A stretch of 64,000 nucleotides of DNA from Akkermansiaceae bacterium (GTDB lineage Bacteria > Verrucomicrobiota > Verrucomicrobiia > Verrucomicrobiales > Akkermansiaceae). A model generated the notes under the pieces. That model had not been told where the DNA came from. It saw only the letters and a program-made list of their open reading frames with translations, and did not search any database. The translations under genes were made by a program, and so were the position numbers. Positions 51,731-61,932 of the stretch are shown piece by piece. The first letter of the stretch is position 1. Each line of letters begins with the position of its first letter. The stretch spans positions 1-64,000 of the forward strand of contig JAKMGP010000141.1 of assembly GCA_022424905.1 (NCBI GenBank), in the 5' to 3' direction.

Positions 51731-54274
51731 ATGCCCTTCCTACTCCTCTTTTTACTCATTACCTCATTCGTATCAGCGGCCGACCCCTACCGCTTCGAAG
51801 TCAAAACCATCGCGGAAGACTTCGCACGCCCCATGGGAATGGACCTAGGACCCGACGGCTCAATTTACCTCATCGAACTTCAGGGCAAAGTGAACCGTAT
51901 TCATCCTAAAACTGGAAAACGGACCATCCTTGCTGAAATTGAAGTGTTCGGAGAGCAAGAAAATGGACTTCTCGGCATCGCGCTCGATCCAAATTTCAAG
52001 CAAAACAATCACCTCTTCCTTCTCTATTCACCAGCAAATTTCATCGGACAGCGAATCAGCCGTTTCACAATCAAAAAGGAAACTCTCATCGATGAGAAAA
52101 AAGTCATCGAATGGAATACCCAACGCCGTGAATGCTGCCACCACGGCGGCATGCTGAAATTTGGTCCAAATGGTTGTCTCTTCGCTTCCGCCGGAGACAA
52201 CACTCATCCTTTTGGTGACTCGGCGTCATATGCACCCATCGACCGACGCCCCAACCGAGAACCATGGAATGCCGAAAAATCCTCCGCCAACCCCAACGAT
52301 CTTCGCGGGGGATTAATTCGTATCAAGGTGCAGCCTGATGCAAGTTATACCATACCTGAGGGAAACCTCTTCCCTCCCGGGACCAAAGGAACACGCCCCG
52401 AAATCTACGTAATGGGCTGCCGCAACCCTTGGAAATTCTCCATCGACCCAAAGTCAGGTCACCTCTACTGGGGGGAAGTTGGACCCGATGCCGGGAAAGA
52501 TGGACCTCGCGGACCCCGGGGACACGACGAAATCAACCAAGCCCGGAAAGCTGGTTTTTTCGGATGGCCCTACTTCATCGCCGACAACAAACCCTACTCA
52601 CGTGTCGACTTTGCCAACGGAAAAATCGGCCAAAAGTTCAATCTTCAAAAGCCCATTAATGATTCCCCCCTCAATACCGGACGAAAAGATCTCCCCCCAC
52701 CTCAGCCAGCCTTAATTTTTTATCCTTACGCAGATTCAAAAGAATTTCCTGAGCTCAACAAAGGAGGCCGCACCGCCTGCGCCGGCCCCGTCTTTCACTA
52801 CAATCCTAAGTTCAAGAAAACTGGAGGTTTTCCTAAAGAATTTGATCACTGCCTTCTTTTCTGGGACTGGAACCGTCCTTTTATTAAGTGGGGAAGACTT
52901 GATGAAAATGAAGATCTTGTCGGCATCGAAAACTTCTCAATCCCTGCCAAAATCAAACGGCCTTCCGACGCTCTTTTTGCACCCGACGGGACTCTTTGGT
53001 TCATCGATTACGGAGCCACATGGGGAAATAACAAGGACGCCAAACTTCTCCACATCAGCTACCGCCATGGGAATCTCGACCCAGTCGCACAATTTCAAAT
53101 CGACAAAACGAATGGCCCCCTCCCCCTCAAGGTGAAGGTTGATGGCTCTATTTCCAAAGACCCTGAAGGCACACCTTTAAAATTCGCCTGGCTCAAAGAT
53201 GGAAAGACCATCTCAACTGAATCAAAAACTACGCTTATTTTCACTAAGCCCGGAGACCACCCCATCACCTTAAATGTCACAGATGCGCAGGGCGTTACCG
53301 ATGGGTTCACCCAATACGTCACCGCCGGGAACTCCCCACCAAAGCTTGCCTTCGAATCACCCCTCGACGGATCTTTTTTCACCCCAGGAAAACCTCTTAA
53401 ATATCGCCTTGCGATCCAAGACCATGAAGAAGGTAATTCTAAGTCAAAACCAAATCCCTTTGCCTCAACCGTAGTGACCCTAGCTCCTCTCGCTAAAGTC
53501 TCTCCCGGCCTCTCCGCCATTCGTGCCTCCGACTGCTTCAATTGCCACCATGCTTCACAAAAACTGATCGGCCCCTCGTTCAACGACATCGCCAAGCGCT
53601 ATAAAGGCAATCCAGCAGCCTTTGATAGTTCTGTAGAGAGGGTCATAAAAGGCTCTTCGAAAGTCTGGGGAGAAATCCCTATGCTTCCGCACCCAAACCT
53701 TAAGCGTAACCAGGTCGCATCCATGGTTCGATGGATCTACTCCCTCTCCGAGAAGAACACACCGCAAGTCTCTCGCGGTATTGAGGGGAATATGACACCA
53801 TCAAGTGTAAATCAATCACTCGAGCTATCCGCAAATTTCACCGATCTTGGGGCACACGAAGGCAAAGCCACTCCACTTTCAGGAAGCACTTCGATTCGAC
53901 TCCACCCGCGCACCATTGAGGCTGAAAATTTTTCCTCTCACAAAGGCCCCCAAATCCTCGATGATGAAGGCATCAAGTTCGTTGGAGCAATTAATCACTC
54001 CCACTGGATCGAATATCCCGGATACCGGATTAAAGGCTGTAAACACTTCACCATCCGATACGCCTCGGGGGGCGCGGGGGCAAAGATTACACTCACCGCT
54101 AATGGAAAAAAGATTGCTGCCGCTGAAATGAAACCCACTGGTGGCTGGGATAAATGGGAAGAAATGACTGCCCCCCTCAGAGACCTACCCGACGGGCTCG
54201 TAGATCTTCGCCTTACCTTCACAAATCCCGCCCAGCAACATCTCGTAAACCTCGACTGGATCCACTTCAAATAA
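51731..54274 (+). CDS. PQQ-type glucose/sorbosone dehydrogenase fused to PKD-like, cytochrome c and CBM6-like domains
   Basis: 'FARPMGMDLGPDGSIYLIELQGKV', 'GLLGIALDPNFKQNNHLFLLYS'; heme motif 'CFNCHHASQKLIGPSFNDIAKRYKG'; C-terminal 'HWIEYPGYRIKGCKHFTIRYASGG...'. Confidence 0.85.
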   Translation: MPFLLLFLLITSFVSAADPYRFEVKTIAEDFARPMGMDLGPDGSIYLIELQGKVNRIHPKTGKRTILAEIEVFGEQENGLLGIALDPNFKQNNHLFLLYSPANFIGQRISRFTIKKETLIDEKKVIEWNTQRRECCHHGGMLKFGPNGCLFASAGDNTHPFGDSASYAPIDRRPNREPWNAEKSSANPNDLRGGLIRIKVQPDASYTIPEGNLFPPGTKGTRPEIYVMGCRNPWKFSIDPKSGHLYWGEVGPDAGKDGPRGPRGHDEINQARKAGFFGWPYFIADNKPYSRVDFANGKIGQKFNLQKPINDSPLNTGRKDLPPPQPALIFYPYADSKEFPELNKGGRTACAGPVFHYNPKFKKTGGFPKEFDHCLLFWDWNRPFIKWGRLDENEDLVGIENFSIPAKIKRPSDALFAPDGTLWFIDYGATWGNNKDAKLLHISYRHGNLDPVAQFQIDKTNGPLPLKVKVDGSISKDPEGTPLKFAWLKDGKTISTESKTTLIFTKPGDHPITLNVTDAQGVTDGFTQYVTAGNSPPKLAFESPLDGSFFTPGKPLKYRLAIQDHEEGNSKSKPNPFASTVVTLAPLAKVSPGLSAIRASDCFNCHHASQKLIGPSFNDIAKRYKGNPAAFDSSVERVIKGSSKVWGEIPMLPHPNLKRNQVASMVRWIYSLSEKNTPQVSRGIEGNMTPSSVNQSLELSANFTDLGAHEGKATPLSGSTSIRLHPRTIEAENFSSHKGPQILDDEGIKFVGAINHSHWIEYPGYRIKGCKHFTIRYASGGAGAKITLTANGKKIAAAEMKPTGGWDKWEEMTAPLRDLPDGLVDLRLTFTNPAQQHLVNLDWIHFK

Positions 54275-54283
54275 TAAGTCCCA

Positions 54284-55678
54284 TTGATGAAAATTTTTCT
54301 CCTCTTTTTCTGCATCTTCGCTTCTCTGCGCGCCGCTGACCGACCGCACATTATACTCGTTATGGCCGATGATCAAGGTTACGGGGACTGCGGATTCACC
54401 GGCCATCCCTATGTAAAGACCCCCAACCTCGACGCGATGTCTCAAAATTCGGTCATCTTCGACCGATTCTATGCTGGGGCCCCCGTCTGCTCACCCACCC
54501 GCGCTAGCGTTATGACCGGGCGCAATCCCGTCCGTGTGAACGTTCCCAACCACGGGCACTATCTCCGTCCTCATGAAACCACCATCGCCGAAGCCTTAAA
54601 AACAAACGGCTATCTGACCGCTCACTTCGGTAAGTGGCACATCGGATCAGTTCAGAAAGAGAGTCCCACCTCGCCGGGCGGTCAAGGTTTCGACCACTGG
54701 CTCACCGGGCTAAATTTCTTCGACCGGGAGCCATATCTCTCTCTCAACGGTAAGTTCCAGCAATTTCAGGGCCAAGGCACCGTCATCACGATGGATCACG
54801 CCCTCGCCCATCTGAAATCTCACAGTTCCAAACAACCAACCTTCACCGTCATCTGGTTCCCCTCGCCTCACCTCCCCCATCGAGAGACCTCATCAAGTCC
54901 CGACCTTTACAAAGGGAAGCCCCATGCCACCTACTTTCAAGAAATCACCTTAATTGACGAACAGATAGGGAGACTTCGTAAGACCCTTCAAGATCTCAAA
55001 ATCGCAAACAACACTCTCCTCTGGTATACATCAGACAACGGTGGGCTTGTGAAAGAATCCTCTGGTGGTCGAGCGAAAAAAGGCTCGATTTATGAAGGTG
55101 GGCTTCGCGTTCCATCCATCATCGAATACCCATCTGAATTTTCCCCAACTCGCATATCCGCTCCCACAAGCTCGACCGATATTTATCCAACGCTCCTCGC
55201 CTTAACGAAGGTCAAAGTTAAAAATCAAACTCCAGTTGATGGGATCAATCTTGTCCCTTTTATTAAAGGAAAAGAAAGTAAACGTTCCAAACCTATTGGC
55301 TTCTGGCATAATTTTACTGGAGGACAATCAACCCGGAGCGACGCCATTATTAAAAAACTCATGGAAGCGCAACAAGGGGGTGAGCCAAATCCTTTTCCAG
55401 AACGCGTTTTGAAAAACGTGAACATTTTTCCAAAATACACTGCTAACTCCCATCAAAGTGGTCACGCCGCTCTTCTCGCCTGGCCCTTTAAAATCCATGC
55501 CATTTACGGCAAGAAAAAAACCACTTGGGAGCTTTATGATCTATCAAAAGATCCCATGGAAAGCAAAACGCTCAACGAGAAAGAAGCTAAGCATTTTTCC
55601 ACAATGCAAAAGCAGCTCACAGCTTGGCAAAAATCAGTGTTGAAAAGCCACTCCGGCCACGATCTCCAAAACCGATAA
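54284..55678 (+). CDS. Secreted arylsulfatase (family S1)
   Basis: Signal peptide; 'HIILVMADDQGYGDCG'; formylglycine motif 'CSPTRASVMTGR'. Confidence 0.92.
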   Translation: MMKIFLLFFCIFASLRAADRPHIILVMADDQGYGDCGFTGHPYVKTPNLDAMSQNSVIFDRFYAGAPVCSPTRASVMTGRNPVRVNVPNHGHYLRPHETTIAEALKTNGYLTAHFGKWHIGSVQKESPTSPGGQGFDHWLTGLNFFDREPYLSLNGKFQQFQGQGTVITMDHALAHLKSHSSKQPTFTVIWFPSPHLPHRETSSSPDLYKGKPHATYFQEITLIDEQIGRLRKTLQDLKIANNTLLWYTSDNGGLVKESSGGRAKKGSIYEGGLRVPSIIEYPSEFSPTRISAPTSSTDIYPTLLALTKVKVKNQTPVDGINLVPFIKGKESKRSKPIGFWHNFTGGQSTRSDAIIKKLMEAQQGGEPNPFPERVLKNVNIFPKYTANSHQSGHAALLAWPFKIHAIYGKKKTTWELYDLSKDPMESKTLNEKEAKHFSTMQKQLTAWQKSVLKSHSGHDLQNR

Positions 55679-55733
55679 CCACTTCCCTCAACGGATGGGT
55701 CGACCTTACGAATAAATAACGCAACCTCTCAAA

Positions 55734-57602
55734 ATGAAATCTATCTTTATCTTGATGCTCTGCGTCTCCGCGACTCTGCATGCGAATGAACGCCCCAACA
55801 TCCTCTGGCTTTCAGCCGAAGATATCAACGCCCACTTTGGCTGCTATGGTGACCCAAATGCCATCACCCCTCACCTTGATCAACTAGCTCAGGAAGGAGT
55901 CCGTTACACCAATGCTTTCACCGCCGCTGGAGTCTGCGCGCCCTGCCGATCCACCATTATCACTGGTATGTATCAAACGACCATCGGCACCATGCACATG
56001 CGGAGTAGCGCCATTCTTCCGGGCTCTATCAAACCCTTTCCTTTCTACCTTCGAAAATCGGGCTACTACTGCACCAACAATTCAAAAACAGATTACCAAT
56101 TTCAAGCACCCAAAGAGACGTGGGATGTTAGCAGCAGTAAAGCCCATTGGAAGAACTCAAAGGATAGCAAATCTCCTTTCTTTTCTGTATTCAATTTCAC
56201 TGGCTGCCATGAAAGCGGGATTGCAGGGGAATCAAAATACAAGTCCGTCACCAAGAACCTCTCATCAGGTGAACGACAAGACCCATCCAAATTAAAAACT
56301 CTTCCACCCTATTACCCTGACACTCCTCGGGTTCGCGAAGACTGGAAACGCAACTACGAACTCATCACCTCGATGGACGCGTGGGTGGGTGCCCATATCG
56401 CCGCTCTTAAGGAGGCCGGACTCTACGAGAACACCATCATCGTTTACTGGTCCGATCACGGCGTTGGCCTTCCCCGCGCTAAGCGCTGGCTTTACGACTC
56501 GGGGACTCGTATTCCCCTTATTGTGCGAATCCCCAAGAAATTCAGAAATTCCGGCCAAGGGGAACCAGGAACTGTTGATAGTCAGCTGGTAAGCTCCCTC
56601 GACTTTGGTAATACGGCACTCAATCTTGCGGGCCTTCCAGCTCCACCGATCACCCAAGGACGCGCTTTCCTTGGAAAGAACCTCTCTCCCCCCCGCGATT
56701 ACATCTATGGAGCCCGCGATCGCATGGATGAAAGATACGACATTATCCGCAGCGTCCGTGATAAGCGTTACCGCTACATCCGCAACTACGAACCACTTAA
56801 GCCATACTACCAATACATGAACACTCCTGAAAAAGGTGCCACCATGAAGGAACTTCGCCGCGTTGCTGCTACCGGGCAGATGCCATCAGCCATGAGGCTC
56901 TTCATGGCCGATCGCAAGCCAGTCGAAGAATTTTACGATCTCCAAAACGATCCACACGAAATCAACAACCTCGCAAACGATCACAATCACAAAGACCAAC
57001 TCGAGAAGTTTCGAAAGGTTCACAAGAAATGGATCAAAGAAACCCGAGATCTCGGTCTCATCCCCGAACCCGAGATGGTGCTTCGAGAAAAGAAAGCCGG
57101 ATCTCGCTACGATATTCTCGCCAAAACCGAGGATAACACTCTCCCCGAGCGACTAGGCCGCATGGCCTCCCTCGCATCCGAAGGCGAGCAAGCTCTTCCA
57201 GAACTTCTCAAGGGCCTTAAAGATAAAGATGCTGCCGTCCGATTTTGGGCGGCCACCGGCATCGGGAACGTTGGCAAACCTTCGAGAGAGGCTACGACCG
57301 CCTGCCTCCGAATATTGGAAAAGGAAGGCTCTACGATTGTCAGAATCGCCGTAGCCCGCGCCCTTCTTCGAACGCAAACAATGGAGAAAAAGGCCTTAAC
57401 CGAACTATCCAAATCTTTAAAATCTCCAGAACAATGGTCTCGTCTCCACGCCGCCATAGTCCTCGATGAAGCAAACGAGAAAGCCCGCCCCGCTCTTCCA
57501 GCTCTGCAAAAAGCTCTCAAAAACCAACCTAACAAGTACATCGTCCGCGTTGCTAACAAGGCCGTCAATGACCTTCTTGGAACCGATAATACGGTCAAAT
57601 AA
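55734..57602 (+). CDS. Secreted sulfatase with C-terminal HEAT-like repeats
   Basis: 'NILWLSAEDINAHFGCYGDPNAITPHLDQLA'; motif 'CAPCRSTIITGMY'; HEAT-like 'LKDKDAAVRFWAATGIGNVG'. Confidence 0.88.
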   Translation: MKSIFILMLCVSATLHANERPNILWLSAEDINAHFGCYGDPNAITPHLDQLAQEGVRYTNAFTAAGVCAPCRSTIITGMYQTTIGTMHMRSSAILPGSIKPFPFYLRKSGYYCTNNSKTDYQFQAPKETWDVSSSKAHWKNSKDSKSPFFSVFNFTGCHESGIAGESKYKSVTKNLSSGERQDPSKLKTLPPYYPDTPRVREDWKRNYELITSMDAWVGAHIAALKEAGLYENTIIVYWSDHGVGLPRAKRWLYDSGTRIPLIVRIPKKFRNSGQGEPGTVDSQLVSSLDFGNTALNLAGLPAPPITQGRAFLGKNLSPPRDYIYGARDRMDERYDIIRSVRDKRYRYIRNYEPLKPYYQYMNTPEKGATMKELRRVAATGQMPSAMRLFMADRKPVEEFYDLQNDPHEINNLANDHNHKDQLEKFRKVHKKWIKETRDLGLIPEPEMVLREKKAGSRYDILAKTEDNTLPERLGRMASLASEGEQALPELLKGLKDKDAAVRFWAATGIGNVGKPSREATTACLRILEKEGSTIVRIAVARALLRTQTMEKKALTELSKSLKSPEQWSRLHAAIVLDEANEKARPALPALQKALKNQPNKYIVRVANKAVNDLLGTDNTVK

Positions 57603-57611
57603 CACGATCCT

Positions 57612-58226
57612 ATGCCAGCTGTTCGTCAAACTGCTTACGAGATCTTCCCCCATCAAAAGGTAGACCTTCTTCTCCACCTCCTCTCGAGCTCCATCTGTGA
57701 GTCGCCTGTCCTCGTCTTCGTCCGAAGCAAGGAAACACTTCACTCCCTAAACACTGCCGCGAGTCGGCGCGATTTAGCGACCGAAAATATTTCAGGAAAC
57801 AAAAAACCGGAAGTTCGTGAACGTTTACTCAGCCAACTTAAAGATAACTCTCTTGACGTTCTCTTCGCCACCGAATCAATTCTTCGGGAGAGCGATCTCT
57901 CGGGTATTGCTACGATTATTCACTTCGACGTCCACGAAATCGACTCGGATTATCTCGAGCACGTTCAATCGAGTTCCTCTGAAGTCTCCACCTTTGTCAC
58001 CAAGAGTGATCAAAACCGGTTGAAAGCTTTGAAGAAGCTAGCCGAGGGAAACCTAGAAAACCTTCTTGCAGAGGGTTTCACCTATGACAAACAACCCCGC
58101 TTGATTAGAACTCAATCCCAAAAGGGGCAGAGCAACAAAACCGGCTCCAAGCCGCTCCAGCACAAAAAGCCCAAGCTCAAAAACAAAGGCCCACGTCGTA
58201 AAACCGGGCGAACACGAAAACGATAA
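57612..58226 (+). CDS. Stand-alone helicase C-terminal (RecA2)-like domain protein with a basic tail
   Basis: 'SPVLVFVRSKETLHSLN', 'LDVLFATESILRESDLSGIATIIHFDVHEIDSDYLEH' resembles DEAD-box motifs IV-VI; no Walker A/DEAD half; Lys/Arg-rich C-terminus. Confidence 0.65.
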   Translation: MPAVRQTAYEIFPHQKVDLLLHLLSSSICESPVLVFVRSKETLHSLNTAASRRDLATENISGNKKPEVRERLLSQLKDNSLDVLFATESILRESDLSGIATIIHFDVHEIDSDYLEHVQSSSSEVSTFVTKSDQNRLKALKKLAEGNLENLLAEGFTYDKQPRLIRTQSQKGQSNKTGSKPLQHKKPKLKNKGPRRKTGRTRKR

Positions 58227-58227
58227 A

Positions 58228-61173
58228 TTATGGGAAAACCTTTTTCAGCTCCACTGGCGTAAAGGTTGTTTGGCGCCCTTTGAGCTTCTCGCGCGTTGCC
58301 TTTACAATTTCGACCTTCATTGCCGATTGATTATTTCCCCACGCATGTCTGATGAAAGTTGAAACATCAGCCAAGTCAGCATCATCAATCTGCGGGGCAT
58401 CTTTCAAACCGGGCATAGCAGCCGCGGGAGTGTATTTTTTGCCATTCACTTCAATTGGCCCCATCAGACCCTGAAGTAAGATTGCGGACAGACGCTCCAA
58501 CGACCCATTCACCCAACTTGATTTCAGTAACGGTGGCCCTAATTGCTCAAGCCCACTTCCATCCGAACCATGACAGGCCATACAGTTGGTAATATAAAAT
58601 TTCTCACCCCGGTCGAACGACTCGCGATGCTCCTTATTTCGTGGAGCCTTGAATGCTGAAGCCGTTGTTTTGGGAGTCATACAATGCTTTAGGTATCCAA
58701 GTAATTTCTCATCTCTAAATCCCTCTCCAAGGGTCTCCCGAAAAATTAGTTCCCGCCCTTCGAGCCCGCTAATCGCGAGCTCCCTAACAAAAGGAACTTC
58801 TATGTTATTCAAAAGAACCTTTTTAAGAAGCACCAGAGCATCTGCTGAGGGAAATCGCCCTAAACTGCCAGCAAGTTGACGTTGCACTACGAGATCAGGA
58901 TTAGCGGCAAGTCTTTCCAATATCGAAATCGCCTTAACAAGATCAATAGACGGGAGCAATTCGGCCAATCGAATTACTGATTCCAATACGTAAGGATCCT
59001 CAGAAGCCATCGCAGCTTTGATCGCAGCTAGATTAATACGCCCCAATCCCTCCAAAGTCCAAAGGGCATGAATCTGGCCAAGTGGCTGACTATGATCGCC
59101 TGCCAGAGCAATAAGCGCCGGCACTACTGAATCGTCTCCCGCGTCAATGATCAACTGCTGGGCCGTATCGCGCCACCAACCATTTGAGTGGGCAAGAATT
59201 GCAACTAGCTCTCCTGGTTTTTTCCCAAGCATTGCAGGCTTTACTCCTCTCGGGGTTTTGCGGTACTTGATTCGATAGATCCGCCCAAGACGTGGATGGC
59301 TCTCAAGATTACGATGTTGAATATGTTCGCGCAGATACTTTGTGAGGTAATGTTTGTGCTGAATGATTCCATGATACATATCGACCGCATAAATCGTGCC
59401 GTCTGGAGCATTGAAAAGATTGACTGGACGGAACCGCTCATCGGTCGAAGCCAAGAACTCCCGCTCCCCCATTAGATGCTCACCTGTCAGCAGGCCATCT
59501 TTGCGACTGACATGAACCATGCGAATAAGATTGGCAGTTGGCTCGCAGAAGAGTGCTGTATTTTGAAATTCAGGAGGAAATTGATCACCACGATAGGCCA
59601 CTGGACCAGCAGCTCCAGTCGCAGCGGTAAGATAGCCCTTGTCATCAATGGCTCCTTCTCCACCACGGTTCACACCAGGAGTAATCCGGGCTGGATAGAG
59701 CTTATCCCGATATGAAATATGCCGCCCATGAGCACGACCTAACTGAAAGTTGGGATTCTTCATAAGGCTGTTTGGCAGCAACTGATCCGCTTTGATTCCA
59801 AACCAATTTTCGTTATAGTAAAGGCGCCCATAGTTATCCTGTGATAATCCCCACTGACCACGAAACGAGGTCTTTTCTTTTACCCATTCGCCATCTACCT
59901 CCCTGTAACGGGCATCCGATTTCACGTTATAGATCCAATTATCCAATCCTCGAAAAAGAGCATTTGCGCGATGCTCCACGTTGGCATCTTGCGTGTAATT
60001 TCCATCGACTACCGTCATCTTCCCAGCTTTCCCATCAAGATTCTCGACGAAATAGAGCTTCTCATGTCCCCCAAAAAGAACGCCATTTTTATAAATCGCA
60101 ATTGAACGGGGTTGATTCAAGCCATCCAGAAAAACACTCGTCTTGTCATAAACACCATCGTTGTTGGTATCCTCGTGAATTGAAATCCGACCAGTCGGCG
60201 CGTCCTCGCCCTCACCATTAGCATTTGGCATGTAAGAACGCATCTCGACAACCCACATTCGGCCGTTTCCATCAAAACGTAGTGCAAGCGGGTTTTGTAC
60301 TGCCGGCTCATGGGAGACTACGCTCATCTCAAATTCCTTGTGCAGACGAAAGGTCGCCAGCGCTTCCTTCGGTTTCAAAGCCGGCGCCGCCGGGATCTCG
60401 TCAAATGGAATGACGTATGTGTAGCCCTTTTTCTTTTTCGGCTTGGGAGCGCCCTCCTCTTTGATCTCATTAAGTTTGAGTCGCTGAATCCAACAATTAC
60501 GAAACTTCACTGGATTGTGATGCCCCTGGAATTTGATCGGCCCAGGGGCCGGCCCTTCTTTTTGACCCGCACCTGTTTTATTGGTCAGAGCGTAGTCATC
60601 GTGAATGAGAACTCCATTTTGCTGAACACTAATACGAGCGTTCTCAACTCGTTTCCCACCCTTGAAGCGAGCCGCCCGAAAAACGATGTCGTAACTTTGC
60701 CACTCCCCCGCTGGCTTCGAGACTAACTGGTCTGGCTTCTTTTGGCGGTAGAGACTTCCAGCATAACTCGCCTTGTAATCCTCTTCGGAAACACCGTGTG
60801 AATTTAAAATCTGAAGTTCATACCGTTTCTGAATATAGATCCCTGAATTCCCATTCTTTTCAGCATCCACATCTGGAACTCTATTTACGTTGAATTCCAC
60901 ATGCATGCGGAAGTCGGAATACACATCCGGAGTCACGAGGCTGTCCCACTTCGGCGAAGCAGTTAGGACACCCTCATCAAAAACCCACTGGCTCTTCACC
61001 TTCTTGGACTCGGGAACGAGCATATGCCCTCGCTCACCAACCAACTGCACCGCATCCGCAGGACGTTTCCCATTAAAAAGACCTTTTGTAATTCCGGCCA
61101 GAGGGCCTTCAGCTGCAGTTAAATAGCCAGGAAGACTAAGGAGGAAGAGTAAGCAGCGGCACTTCAAGTTCAT
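58228..61173 (-). CDS. PVC-type heme-binding CxxCH dehydrogenase-like protein with N-terminal DUF1080 (LamG-like) domain
   Basis: DUF1080-like 'SDFRMHVEFNV...NSGIYIQKRYELQILNSHG'; 'LRFDGNGRMWVVEMRSYMPNANGEGEDAPTGRISIHEDTNNDGVYDKTSVFLDGLNQPRSI'; C-terminal 'CMACHGSDGSGLEQLGPPL'. Confidence 0.9.
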   Translation of the reverse strand: MNLKCRCLLFLLSLPGYLTAAEGPLAGITKGLFNGKRPADAVQLVGERGHMLVPESKKVKSQWVFDEGVLTASPKWDSLVTPDVYSDFRMHVEFNVNRVPDVDAEKNGNSGIYIQKRYELQILNSHGVSEEDYKASYAGSLYRQKKPDQLVSKPAGEWQSYDIVFRAARFKGGKRVENARISVQQNGVLIHDDYALTNKTGAGQKEGPAPGPIKFQGHHNPVKFRNCWIQRLKLNEIKEEGAPKPKKKKGYTYVIPFDEIPAAPALKPKEALATFRLHKEFEMSVVSHEPAVQNPLALRFDGNGRMWVVEMRSYMPNANGEGEDAPTGRISIHEDTNNDGVYDKTSVFLDGLNQPRSIAIYKNGVLFGGHEKLYFVENLDGKAGKMTVVDGNYTQDANVEHRANALFRGLDNWIYNVKSDARYREVDGEWVKEKTSFRGQWGLSQDNYGRLYYNENWFGIKADQLLPNSLMKNPNFQLGRAHGRHISYRDKLYPARITPGVNRGGEGAIDDKGYLTAATGAAGPVAYRGDQFPPEFQNTALFCEPTANLIRMVHVSRKDGLLTGEHLMGEREFLASTDERFRPVNLFNAPDGTIYAVDMYHGIIQHKHYLTKYLREHIQHRNLESHPRLGRIYRIKYRKTPRGVKPAMLGKKPGELVAILAHSNGWWRDTAQQLIIDAGDDSVVPALIALAGDHSQPLGQIHALWTLEGLGRINLAAIKAAMASEDPYVLESVIRLAELLPSIDLVKAISILERLAANPDLVVQRQLAGSLGRFPSADALVLLKKVLLNNIEVPFVRELAISGLEGRELIFRETLGEGFRDEKLLGYLKHCMTPKTTASAFKAPRNKEHRESFDRGEKFYITNCMACHGSDGSGLEQLGPPLLKSSWVNGSLERLSAILLQGLMGPIEVNGKKYTPAAAMPGLKDAPQIDDADLADVSTFIRHAWGNNQSAMKVEIVKATREKLKGRQTTFTPVELKKVFP

Positions 61174-61254
61174 GAAGGGAGGCTAGAGTTACCTTTCTCA
61201 TCATCAAGCCACAACCCATGAAAACCTTACCCCAATTTGGGTATGCGGCGCGGA

Positions 61255-61932
61255 TCAGCTAGAAGGTGAAAACTCAATCCACTGCCCTTCCTCAAGATCA
61301 TCAAGAAGCTCAAGATCACCAATTGCCTCGCGGTGAAGAGAAATGACCTTTAGAGAAAAGCTGGCAAACATTCTTTTAATTTGATGATGCTTTCCTTCGA
61401 AAATCGTGAGCCGACATTTGCTTGTAGTCAACAAATGCACGACAGCTGGTGCCGTGGTCACCTTTTCTTTAGCGAACCACATCCCTGCCTCAAAAGCCGA
61501 AACAACCTCAGATCCGATTTTACCATTAACCTCGACCAAATATCTTTTCCCAACCTTCTTTGAAGGATCGGTGAGTGACTCAGAATAACAGCTATCATTT
61601 GTAAGAATCATCAACCCGGAAGTGAAGCGATCAAGCCTCCCCGCCAGATGAAGCCTTCCAGCCCACTCTTCCCCTATCAAGTCGATGACGGTCCGATGCT
61701 CGTGATCAATCGTCGCGCTCACTATGCCCCGAGGCTTGTGAAGCATCACGTATCGAGGCACTTCGTTTTGAACAACCGCCCCATCGACTTCTACCTGATC
61801 GAACCTTCCGATCAGGGTCTTGCCGTCCTCGCAAACCCGGCCGTTTAAAGCAACTTTTCGAGACTCAAATATCTCGCGAGTCCGCCGCTTTCCAGCTCCG
61901 GCCCATTTTCCAACCAAACGATCCAGCCGCAT
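61255..61932 (-). CDS. RsuA/RluB/RluE-family pseudouridine synthase
   Basis: S4-like N-terminus; 'LAGRLDRFTSGLMILTND'; 'EGKHHQIKRMFASF'. Confidence 0.9.
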   Translation of the reverse strand: MRLDRLVGKWAGAGKRRTREIFESRKVALNGRVCEDGKTLIGRFDQVEVDGAVVQNEVPRYVMLHKPRGIVSATIDHEHRTVIDLIGEEWAGRLHLAGRLDRFTSGLMILTNDSCYSESLTDPSKKVGKRYLVEVNGKIGSEVVSAFEAGMWFAKEKVTTAPAVVHLLTTSKCRLTIFEGKHHQIKRMFASFSLKVISLHREAIGDLELLDDLEEGQWIEFSPSS

